A stretch of 32,769 bases of DNA from Candidatus Zhuqueibacterota bacterium (lineage in GTDB: Bacteria; Zhuqueibacterota; Zhuqueibacteria; Residuimicrobiales; Oceaniaggregativiventaceae). A program made the translations under genes and the position numbers. Shown here in pieces: positions 8,633 through 19,100 of the stretch (positions are counted from its first letter, which is position 1; every line of letters begins with the position of its first letter). The notes below the pieces were generated by a model that made no database searches, was not told the origin of the DNA, and saw only the letters and a list, made by a program, of their open reading frames with translations. The DNA lies in NCBI GenBank assembly GCA_014728085.1, contig WJMF01000012.1, positions 1-32,769 on the forward strand, in the 5' to 3' direction.

Positions 8633-11600
8633 CTAAATTCTCCAAAAATATTTTTGCCTCTTCTTCAGACAGGTTTTCAAGCGTATCCAGAATCGTTTCG
8701 GGCAACCCTTTTGCATTGAGTTTGATGGTTAAAACCGCATCACATAACTCTGCTGGGGTAGGATTTGCCAGTACCCGATCCACAGGCAAATCGATATCAT
8801 AGAGTGACGAAATACGTGCGTTCAGCTGCGCAGCCGCCAAAGAGTTACCTCCCAATTCAAAAAAATTGTCTGTCATGCCAACCAGCTCCACTCCCAACAG
8901 CTCTTTGAATAGCTGCACGATATCTCGTTCAAGATCGGTTTGCGGCGGCACCAGATCCGGCTGTGCCTGACGGGTAGACGATTCCTGATCTTTACGGCGG
9001 GACGCCATGTCGGCCAAAATGGTATTGAGGTCGGGATGCCGGTGACTGACTATTACCTGATACGGGAGCCTGGCGGAAAAAAGCCTTGGGAGAAGCGTTG
9101 TCAGCTCATTTTCTCGCATTATACTTTTACGGTTTCCCGGCCATGCATCAACATGACACTTTTCGGAGAGATCCAGGCCGGGAAAATGTATACAGAATAC
9201 TTTTGTGCCCCGGGCTGCCAGTTGATCTGCCACTGCATCCATTGCTGCATTTGCGGCGATATAGGCAGCCATGCCGAATCCACCAAGAAAAACCGAAAGC
9301 GACGAAATGAAAATCATAAACTCCGGATTCCGGCCATAGTCGAGGGCGGCCAAGCCTTTTGCCCCCTCCAGTTTGGGTGTTTGATGTTGTTGAATATTTC
9401 TCCTGTCGACATGTTCAATGGCTTTCATGGTCGTCATGTCGGTTAGACCCGCTGCATGAATAACCCCGTGGATGTGGCCCAGCCCGGTACTGGATTCCCG
9501 GACCACTTTATTCATTTCGGTTTCATCCTCGACAAATGCCTGAAAGGTGAGGATTGTAGAGCCATGCTGTTGTTCGAGCATTTCGAGTTTTTTAATGATT
9601 TTTGTGGTCCGGCTGTCCGGATTCTCCAATACCCAATGCCGCCATTCCTCCCGTTTCGGAAATGGCTCGCTGCGCGTCAATATTAGGTTGGCTTTATATG
9701 TCCTTGCAAGATACTCAGCCAGAAATAGTCCCAATTTGCCGAGGCCGCCGGTGATCAAAATGGTACTTTCTTGCCGGAAGAGGGGGGAGGCAGCCTGTTT
9801 CCCGAAGACAAGGGGTGCGATCTCGCGACTCCAGATTTTTTTCCCTCGTAAAGCGAGTATTGTGTTTCTATCTGCATGTTGAAAAATCTTCGAGAGTGCC
9901 GAGTCATGCAATGCAAAAGAGTCAGGGAGGTCTACAAAAGTGAAAGCGAGCTCGGGATATTCATAGGGCATTGCCATAAGAACCCCCGTCAGCATGGAGG
10001 CATCGGCATTGATTTTTTCATTACCCATGACGTTAAAGCATAGTCTGCAGACAGCGATCATACGGCCATGCCGATGTTCGTGTTTGCAAAGATTACGGAG
10101 CAGCCTGATTGCGTAGATCATATAATTGTCGTTTTTTTTTTTGTTCCCGGCACTCCAGCCATAGACCACCGTAACAGAGTTAGACAGCCGGGGCGATAAT
10201 GCGGTAAATAATTCTGCGAAATCCTTTTCCTGCTCGGGATCGATGTGAAACGTCTCTTCGTGCCGCGACCAGGCGCCCTGTAATACGGTGACCGGTTCAT
10301 ACCCGTTTTCTCTGCATCCTTTGGAGAGAGGAGCACCGGGGAGATCAAAGATCAAAACCAGAGAAGGTTGAATAAACCGATCCTGCATCAAATATTCCCG
10401 CCAGACAGGCGTATAGAGCCGGACTCTGTTTTCAACCGGCGTTTTCGTTGTTTGCTGTTTTACCGGTTCTTTCCAGCACCGATGTTCTTCGAACGCATAT
10501 CCTGGTGTCGAAATAGACAGCCCCCGGGAACCATTGATGCGCGACCACTCTATTTCCACACCTCTTTGCCACAATTGTCCGATAGTGTTATGAAATGTTG
10601 GATCCCCTGAGTTGAATTTTGCAGGCAAGCATTGCAGCGTGGTATACGCGTCTGATGGCCCCAGCGTATTTTGTATGAATGAAGACAATGACGATCCGGG
10701 GCCGCACTCGACAAACAAAAGGTGCTCATTTGCCAAATGAGTGCGAACGGATTCTATGGTTTTTTGAAAATTGACGAACTTTATCGTCTGGGATGTCCAG
10801 TAACCGGCATTTGAAATGTGTTCGGCGTCCGCGATTCCTTTTACTACTCCCGAGGCAAATGGTATTACAGGCACTTGAAAAGCAATCTGTGAAAGAAAGC
10901 TTTTATAGTCGGATTCAATTTCTGCAATATGTGATGTGTGAAAGGCCTTGTCGGTATGAATAGAGATCGATGCTGTCTTGTTTGCTTTCAGCCAACGCGC
11001 AAAGGCCCGTATCTCACCCGATTGCCCTCCCACCACCGTAGCCTGGGGAGAATTGATGGTTGCGATTTGAATAGAGTGTTCACCTTTTGCATATTCGAAT
11101 AACAAGTTCCGTACCCGTTGTTCGGATTCCATGACCAGGTGCAACCTGCTTTCGGGAAGATTTTCCAGCAGCCGGCCTCTTTGCATGAGCATGGCAAGGG
11201 CCTGTTCACAGGAGAAAACGTCTGCAATCGAGGCCGCGGCATACTCGCCGACGCTGTGCCCGCATACCACGTCCGGCAATATGCCAAGATCGAGCAACAA
11301 GCGGGCAATGGCCTGCTGCGTTATGAACAGCAGGATTTGCACGGTTGCGGCGTTTCGGGACAGGTCAAAGTCCTGATTGAGCAAAAAATCCCGAACATCG
11401 AGATTGTGTTGATCCTGAAGGATATACAGACACCGGTCGACCTCGTTTTTGAACGCAGAAAACTGCCCGTATAATTCCTTGCACATACCCGCATACTGGC
11501 TACCCTGTCCGGGAAAAATAAAGACAATTTTATAATTATTTGACGCTTCAATGATCTTTTGTTTTGTTGAGAGTGCTTGAGCGGCATTCGACATCGAGTC

Positions 11601-13109
11601 GTTGACGATAAATGAGCGTTTGTCAAATTGACATCTGAATTCGCCCATGGTTTGTGCATAATCATCGATCGAGTCGAGGCCGGCCTCCGCAAACCGCGAA
11701 TGCTTTTCCATCTGATTTTGCAGAGATTTTTCAGATTTGGCGGTAAACGGAATCAGATAAAAACGTCGTTTCAGCTCGTCGCCTGCGTTTTGACGATTCG
11801 GGGGCTCCTCCAGAATCATATGTGCGTTCGTCCCTCCGATACCAAACGAACTGACTGCAGCGCAGGTGGCTGTATCATGATTTTTTAACACTGATGGAGT
11901 AGTGTTGAATGAAAACGGAGTGCTTTCCATACCGATTTCAGGATTTGGTTTATTAAAATGGAGCGTCGGTGGAATCTCTTTGTGATAGAGCACCAGTGCA
12001 GCTTTGATGAGCCCGGCGACACCGGCTGCTGCATTGAGGTGTCCCATATTCGACTTTATCGATCCCAATATGATTTCATTCCCCTTCGAAAGAGCTGTTT
12101 GATAGGTTTGTTGCAACGCCGAAAATTCAATCGGATCACCGAGGTGTGTTCCGGTCCCGTGAGTTTCAATATAGCGAACCTGATCAGGATGCGTCTCCGA
12201 GACCATCAGAGCTTCATCGATGACGCGTATTTGCCCATCGATACCCGGAGCCGTAAAACCAACTTTGCCCGAACCGTCATTTCCGGTTGCCGAGCCTCTG
12301 ATAATCGCATAAATATGGTTCTGGTCATGCATCGCCTCTGTGAGCCGTTTCAGCACGACAATTCCACAACCGTTTCCTGGCACGGTGCCGTTGGCATCGG
12401 CATCGAAAGGTCTGCATCGTCCGTCCGGAGAAAAAATCATACCCTCATGGGCCAGGTATCCTGCTTTGGCGGGTATATAAAACGAAGAGCCTCCTGCAAG
12501 GGCGATATCACATTCTCCGTTGAGCAGACTCTGGCAGGCGTAATGCACAGCTACAAGCGATGTTGAACAAGCAGTCTGAATATTGACCGCAGGACCCTTT
12601 AGATTCAGACGATAGGCGGTGTTGGTGACCATAAATTCTTTTTCATTGGTAAAAAGAATTTGAAACAATTCAGCCGCAGATCGATCAGAATAATGGGAAC
12701 GTAAATTCCGGTAGAGATACATGTTGAATCCGGCTCCTGCAAAGACCCCGACATGGCCATTATCCTTTTCAGGGTGAATACACGCATCTTCGAGGGCATG
12801 CCAGGCGCATTGCAAAAAAATGCGACTCTGTATATCAGTGGTTTCGGCTTCGATGCGAGTCATATCGAAAAAAGGATAATCAAAATAATCTATACCCCGG
12901 ACGATTGCGCCGGCGGGGACATATTTGGGATCATTGATTACCTCTTTGGAGAGGCCTGAATGCAAAAGCTCTTCTTCCGAAAAACGATGAATGGATTCCC
13001 TGCCTGTTTTCAGATTTTGCCATAATTGTCTGTGATCATCTGCGTCCGGAAAACGAAGCGCTATGCCGGTGATGGCGATTTTGTTGTCAAGATTATCGAT
13101 TTTTTGCAC
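8613..13109 (-). CDS. Type I polyketide synthase module, KS-AT-KR-ACP
   Basis: The ketosynthase (about 10-435) has the active Cys in QTACSTSLVAVH and the two His in HGTGTHLGD and SNMGHLNAA. The acyltransferase (about 540-830) has FPGQGSQYAGM and GHSVGEYAAA, and AFH in KAFHTSHI, which points to malonyl-CoA. The ketoreductase (about 1105-1290) has GGLGKLG, SSLS and YIAAN with the Lys in QTPKLEGA, so it looks active; LTD at the LDD position hints at B-type. The acyl carrier protein (about 1385-1455) has LGGNSLAAAQ. There is no dehydratase, enoylreductase, methyltransferase or thioesterase, so one beta-hydroxy two-carbon extension is predicted. The start is GTG at 13109 with GAGGA six bases upstream, overlapping the upstream NRPS by 17 bases. 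Confidence 0.94.
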   Translation of the reverse strand: MQKIDNLDNKIAITGIALRFPDADDHRQLWQNLKTGRESIHRFSEEELLHSGLSKEVINDPKYVPAGAIVRGIDYFDYPFFDMTRIEAETTDIQSRIFLQCAWHALEDACIHPEKDNGHVGVFAGAGFNMYLYRNLRSHYSDRSAAELFQILFTNEKEFMVTNTAYRLNLKGPAVNIQTACSTSLVAVHYACQSLLNGECDIALAGGSSFYIPAKAGYLAHEGMIFSPDGRCRPFDADANGTVPGNGCGIVVLKRLTEAMHDQNHIYAIIRGSATGNDGSGKVGFTAPGIDGQIRVIDEALMVSETHPDQVRYIETHGTGTHLGDPIEFSALQQTYQTALSKGNEIILGSIKSNMGHLNAAAGVAGLIKAALVLYHKEIPPTLHFNKPNPEIGMESTPFSFNTTPSVLKNHDTATCAAVSSFGIGGTNAHMILEEPPNRQNAGDELKRRFYLIPFTAKSEKSLQNQMEKHSRFAEAGLDSIDDYAQTMGEFRCQFDKRSFIVNDSMSNAAQALSTKQKIIEASNNYKIVFIFPGQGSQYAGMCKELYGQFSAFKNEVDRCLYILQDQHNLDVRDFLLNQDFDLSRNAATVQILLFITQQAIARLLLDLGILPDVVCGHSVGEYAAASIADVFSCEQALAMLMQRGRLLENLPESRLHLVMESEQRVRNLLFEYAKGEHSIQIATINSPQATVVGGQSGEIRAFARWLKANKTASISIHTDKAFHTSHIAEIESDYKSFLSQIAFQVPVIPFASGVVKGIADAEHISNAGYWTSQTIKFVNFQKTIESVRTHLANEHLLFVECGPGSSLSSFIQNTLGPSDAYTTLQCLPAKFNSGDPTFHNTIGQLWQRGVEIEWSRINGSRGLSISTPGYAFEEHRCWKEPVKQQTTKTPVENRVRLYTPVWREYLMQDRFIQPSLVLIFDLPGAPLSKGCRENGYEPVTVLQGAWSRHEETFHIDPEQEKDFAELFTALSPRLSNSVTVVYGWSAGNKKKNDNYMIYAIRLLRNLCKHEHRHGRMIAVCRLCFNVMGNEKINADASMLTGVLMAMPYEYPELAFTFVDLPDSFALHDSALSKIFQHADRNTILALRGKKIWSREIAPLVFGKQAASPLFRQESTILITGGLGKLGLFLAEYLARTYKANLILTRSEPFPKREEWRHWVLENPDSRTTKIIKKLEMLEQQHGSTILTFQAFVEDETEMNKVVRESSTGLGHIHGVIHAAGLTDMTTMKAIEHVDRRNIQQHQTPKLEGAKGLAALDYGRNPEFMIFISSLSVFLGGFGMAAYIAANAAMDAVADQLAARGTKVFCIHFPGLDLSEKCHVDAWPGNRKSIMRENELTTLLPRLFSARLPYQVIVSHRHPDLNTILADMASRRKDQESSTRQAQPDLVPPQTDLERDIVQLFKELLGVELVGMTDNFFELGGNSLAAAQLNARISSLYDIDLPVDRVLANPTPAELCDAVLTIKLNAKGLPETILDTLENLSEEEAKIFLENLDDRSLE

Positions 13110-16100
13110 TATATATCCTCGCTCTGCTTTGTAATCGTTTTTGACGTTGATTGGTTTTTATGGCGGTTCTTGATCGGCCTGCTCTCTTGTTATCCGGTTG
13201 CTCTGTTGGTGTCTGAGCGATGATTTCGTCTATTTTTCTTGCCATTTCCCGAATGGTTACAAATTGAAACAGATCTGCTATTTCGAGTTTGATATCGAAT
13301 GCTTTGCACAATTTGTTCTGAAGCGCAACGATTAAAAGCGAGTTGCCACCCATCTCGAAAAAGCTTGTGTCTGGATCAATATCATAGCTCTGCAGGGTTT
13401 CTTCCCAGATTTTTAAAATTCGGCATGCTGTTTCCGACAATTCCTGTTTTTTCTTTTTGTTTACGGATTTTGAAACCGGTTCCGGTAAAGCCCGGAAATT
13501 GATCTTGCCGTTCATGTTGAGGGGGACTTTGTCGATTTGGATGAAACGGTTGGGAATGACGCCGTCATATATATATTTTCGCAATTCAGTTCGAATCAAA
13601 ATCGGATCGATTTCAGAGTCAGCGACATAATAGCAAAGAATTTCCTGATGTAACTCCTGCTGTCTGATGGTAATCACAGCATCCTTTACAAGTCCCGACT
13701 GCAGCAATACCTGGCGGATTTCATCCGGTTCTATTCTGATCCCCCTGATCTTGACTTGCTTATCCAGACGTCCTCTGAAATAAAGGTTGCCATCTTCTCC
13801 CCACATTGCCAGGTCTCCGGTTCGATAGAGTTTTTCCCCTTTCCGGAATGGGTGAGGAATAAACCGTTTGGCTGTTTCCCGGGGATCATTGATGTAACCC
13901 AAAGAGACCTGATCGCCACCGACAAAAATTTCACCAACGACCCCCACCGGCTTTTTACACAAATGCTCGTCCAAAATCAGGATTTCGTTATTCCACAGAG
14001 GTTGCCCGAGGGGAATTTCCCTGATTTCCGGTTTCCGGCAAACAGGATAACAGGTTACGCCCATGGTAGTTTCCGCAGGGCCGTACGCATTAATATATCT
14101 GCAACCGTATTTGGCCAGTGTGCCGTCATCTGCCAGGGCGGGTTCTCCTCCGCTAATAATGTTTTTAATACTTGCAATCCTCTCAAAGCCCAGCAGTTTG
14201 ATCAATGACGGGGTAAAAAAAGCAATGGTGATGCCTTTTGATTTGATGAACCGGAGCAGCCGGTCAGGATCATGCTTGATCGAATTATTTGCAATAACCA
14301 GCGTAATGCCGAAGAGCAGAGGAAAGACAATTTCCATGATGGCTGCATCGAATGATAATGCCGTATGGTGCAAGAATTTATCTTTGTTTCCCAGGCTGAG
14401 GATTTCTTTTAGTGCATTGCAAAAAGAGTACATGTTTCGATGGGTAATCATGATCCCCTTGGGCCGGCCGCTGGTGCCGGAGGTGAAAAGAATAAAAGCC
14501 TTGTCAGTCGGATTGACGGGCACATAGTGAGTGGCCGGGGATAGCGCATCCGAGGTTTCGATATCCAAAATCGTGACTGTTGCTGCAAGAAATTTCAAGC
14601 TCTCTATGCAAGTGCTGTTTGTAATCACTATTTTGCACCCGCTTTGCAAAAGCATGTGCCTGATGCGCTCTTGAGGCAATGCCGGATCGATGGGTAGCAT
14701 GGCATATCCTGCATCCAGAATTCCCCACAGCGAGACGACGAAATCTACCGAGCGTGGCAGAAAAACGCCAATAACCTCACTTCGATCAACGATGGATGAA
14801 AGAGCACCTTTTATGCGTTTTACCCTGTCATCGAGCACGGCATAGGTTATGAGTTTCTCATCTTCTTGAACGGCGATTCGGTCTGGGGTGGCTTCAACCT
14901 GATTTCTGAACGCAGTGGCAAGCGCGGAAGAGAGATCGAAAGGTTTATGACGGTATGCAAGGCCCTTCAGGATATCCAGTTCGTTTTCAGGGATCATTTC
15001 AAGCTCACAAATTCGCTCGTTCGGATGGCTGGTGGCGCTTTTGATAAGCCGCAACAATTGACCGGTCAATCTCTCCATCCTCGATTCATTAAAAATCGAT
15101 TTGTTGTATTCGAGGATACATTTTAGATATTGACGGCTCTCTATAAACACAAGAGAAAGATCGACACGGCTTTTGTCGATGAGGAGGTCGATCTGCTCCG
15201 GATATGCATTTCCAAAGCTGATTCCGGCCAAAAGGGGCCGATGATGCGATATCAGAATATCGGTTATCGGATTATGGCTGAGATCGTGTTTTTTGACACA
15301 ATCGGCAACCAACTGATCAAACGGATAAGCCTTGTTCTTGAGATCGTTCGCCAGGGTATCGAATACATTTTTTGCAAAACCGATAAAGGACTGCTGTGGA
15401 TCGATCGTGTCGGTTGAAATTATGGTGTTGATATAAAGGCCGGGTTGGTTTTCCAATTCGGTTCGGTTTCGTCCTTCGGTGGGGATGCCCACGGTGATTT
15501 GCCGGTCATCTGTAAGTTTATGCACGATGATTTTAACAATGGCCAGCAATAGTGAAAAGAGGGTGAGGCCGTTTTCTCCGGCAAGTGTGGTCAGAGCGTG
15601 ATACTGCGGGGTTTCGATCTCGAATATCTTTTGTTTGCCGTCGAACCGTTTCACCCGGGGACGAGGCCTGTCTGCCGGTAAATGATTTCGGGGCAGTCCT
15701 TTGGCGAGTTTGTTTTTCCAGTATAATTTTTGTTTCGGCGGAATGAGTTCTTTATGTTTGGCGACCTGCCATAGGCAGGTGTCGTGGTACTGAAGTACCG
15801 GCGGGGCGGGCCGGAACTGTTTGTCTTTTAGCAGATGTTCGTAATAACTTGCCAGAATGTCCATAATTCGCCTGATGCCCCAGCCATCTGCGATGATGTG
15901 ATGGATATTGACAAAAATATAGCATCTGTTCTTGAATGTAGAGGATTCAAAGCGTATTATTTTGAGCAGCGGACCCTGATCGAGGGCGAATGGCTTTCTG
16001 CTTTGGTGCGTGGAATATTTTAAGATAAAATTATGTGCATCGACTTTATCGGGTATGTTGACCCGTTGTATATAGCTTTGTATTGAAATGGATTCAGGCG

Positions 16101-19100
16101 GCAATATTTTTTGAAATGGTTGATTCTTTTTTGTGACAAAAATTGTTCGCAGAATATCATAGTTTTTTATGAGTAAAAAAAGCGCGCGAGAAAACAATTC
16201 CGTATCGAAAGAACCGGTAATTTTTAAACATGTCGGCATATTGTAGACATAATTGCCTGGATCGAGCTGTTGCATGAACCATATCATGCGCTGTGCACCT
16301 GACAATGGATACAATGTCGCGCCGTCGGTATCGAATTCGATATATGACGTGGTATCCATTTTCCCGAGGTCGTGCCGGACGGAGAGGCGTTTGTTTGTTT
16401 TTATCGAGTCGATGTGTTGCGATATCTCTCTGATTGTCGGGTTTTGGAACAAAATGTTGACGCTGAGCTCGATGTCGAACTGGTCATTGATGCGATTGAT
16501 CACCTGAATGGCCGATAAACTATGACCGCCGCATTCGAAAAAGTTGTTTTCTACGGAAACGGAGTCGATTTTGAGGATTTCGCACCATATCGTGTGGACA
16601 TTGTGTTCGATTCCGGATTGCGGTGGTTCGATAGCGGCTGCATCCATACCATGCTTAAAGGGATCAGGTAACCGTTTTTTGTCGATTTTATTGCTGGGGG
16701 TCAACGGAAAGGTTTCGACCAAACAGAGCCTCGATGGAATCATATACGCTGGCAACCTCTCCCGTAGCCATGCCCGTATTTGAGTAGCTTTAATATCGTG
16801 GTCTGACTGGATATAGCCCACCAATTCCGGCATTTCTCCGGCGCGGCTGACAGAGGTTATGCAGACATTTTCTATCTGACGGTGTTCTGCCAGGACCGTT
16901 TCGATTTCTTTCGGCTCCACCCGAAATCCGCGAATCTTGAGCTGCTGATCTTTCCGACCAATGAACATGAGCGAGTCATTTTCCAACCGTTTTACCATAT
17001 CACCGGTACGGTAGAGCATCTGACCCGATTGAAAGGGAGATTTAATAAAAGCTTTTGCGCTCTCCGCTTCATTCAAGTAACCGATGGCCACATGGGGGCC
17101 GCCGACATAGAGCTCGCCGGGAATGCCATTCGGGACCAGTTGCATGTCATGATCGAGAATATACAGAGCTGTTCCTGGCAGAGCTTTGCCTATTGACGGG
17201 TTTGTAAATTTATGGCATTTTTCCGGGGGTATGATTTCCTGAGTGACCACATGCGTTTCCGTGGGACCGTATTGGTTCATTATTGTGCATCCGGTTTTTT
17301 GAGCCAAAAGGTTGAGATCAGGAGTTATATGCATCGCTTCTCCTGCCTGTATTATGTACCGGAGATGACTGTCATGCAGAAGAGGATTATCGGTGGTGAG
17401 CAGTTTGAGGGCGGTGAAGGGCATAAAAAGGATTTCGATCTTCTGATCAATGATAAATTTTGATAACCATGCAAAATCCAGTCGTTTTGATTTGGGGAAA
17501 CAATAAAGGGTGCCCGCTGATGCCAGCGAAAAGAGCATTTCCTGTAAGGATACATCAAAGCCGATGGGTGCGTATTGCAGAATTTTCTTTCTGGCTTGGA
17601 TTACAGACATTTGAAAGGTGATTAGATTATGCAAACATCCATGGGTCTGGATGACTCCTTTGGGCTCGCCAGTGGAACCGGAAGTGAAGAGGATGTACGA
17701 GGGAGCCCTTTGATAAAGGGAAAATCGGGGCGTACATTCAGCCTCGGGTTTGATTTGTGCGATATCAATTATGGTGGTTTGCGGTAATGCTCTTTTCAGG
17801 GTTTGTACAGGGCTCCCCGCAGAGAGGATCGTTTTACACCGGCTTTTATGCAGCAGCGTTTGAACGCGCTGCACAGGGGTTTCAGGATCGATGGGCATCA
17901 CGATTTTATTGCTCATGAGAATTCCGAGCAGAGCAGAAATATAATAAAACCCGCTATGGCAAAGCAGAGCCACGGGCTCGTGTTCTTTTTTACGATTTTG
18001 CAGCAACGTTTTGACAACGCCGGCGGCCAAGGATACGGTTTGAAAAAATGTGTATGAGCCGCTGTTATCTTTTATGGCTTGGCGTTCGGGATGGGCCTGA
18101 AAGGTGTGAATAATTGAATTCAAATAATCTGTTTCTGTGGAGAGGGCTGAAACCGGAGCAGAATCTGCTAAAATCCGTTGTTTCTCCTTGTCGCTTACAA
18201 TTGAGAAGCTTGAAATCGTACGCTCGTGTGCAAGAGGCAGAACCATCTGTTTCAGCAGGTTTTTATAGTGTTCACAGAGTCGATTAATGGTGCGCTGTTG
18301 AAAATGTGATTGGTTGAATTCAATAAAGCCGCCAAGAGATGTATTCGTCTGTACCAGCGTAAAATTGAGTAGATAAATTTGAGCAACACGATCGATCTGA
18401 ACAGGCGAAAGCAGGGTGTCGTTGACCCGGGATTTTGAGATTTCCCCTGCGACCGATATGTCTGCGCCTTTTATCCGCTGAAAGGAAAACAGGGTGTTAT
18501 ATAATCCTTCCTGCGTTCTTTGAGCATCCAGAACCAGTTTTCTCATTTCCAGGACAGGAAGGGCTTTGTGAGCAAGGCACTCCTGCCAGGTAGTGTCGAG
18601 GCGCCTGACAAATTCGGACAACCGTTCTTCGCCGGAAGGTGCCAGCTTTAGCGGAATTGTATTGAGCATGCAACTGAGAACCTTGAAATCTTTTTTGCTG
18701 GTTCGCATGGAAACCGGAATAGCGGTGGTGAATGGTTGGTGGTTGCCGTATTTGTACAACAGAATCTTAAACACCGCAAGGAATAGTACAAACGGTGTTA
18801 CACCATACTCTTTTGCTCTCTCCCTGACACTGTGCGCCAGCCAGTCCGGCAACGAAAATGGTATTCGCCCCCGAAAACCGGCGGTGTTGTTATTGACAAG
18901 ATGGTCTTGGGGTAAGACAGGAAGATTCAGAGTTCCATTCAGGTGTTGACTCCAGAAACGGGTCAAATTGTGGCGCTTGTTTCGCAGCCTCTCAGCCATT
19001 TCAAAGTGTAAGGATCCTAAATAAGCCAGGCTGGCATGGGGGGGCGGATTTGCCTCCTGCAATTCCGGCATTTTTAACAGATCAATAAACTCGCTGATGT

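Noticed and set aside
11958-12566. Plus-strand ORF of 202 codons inside the PKS gene
   Set aside because: It lies opposite the ketosynthase coding sequence with its catalytic motifs; composition shadow only.
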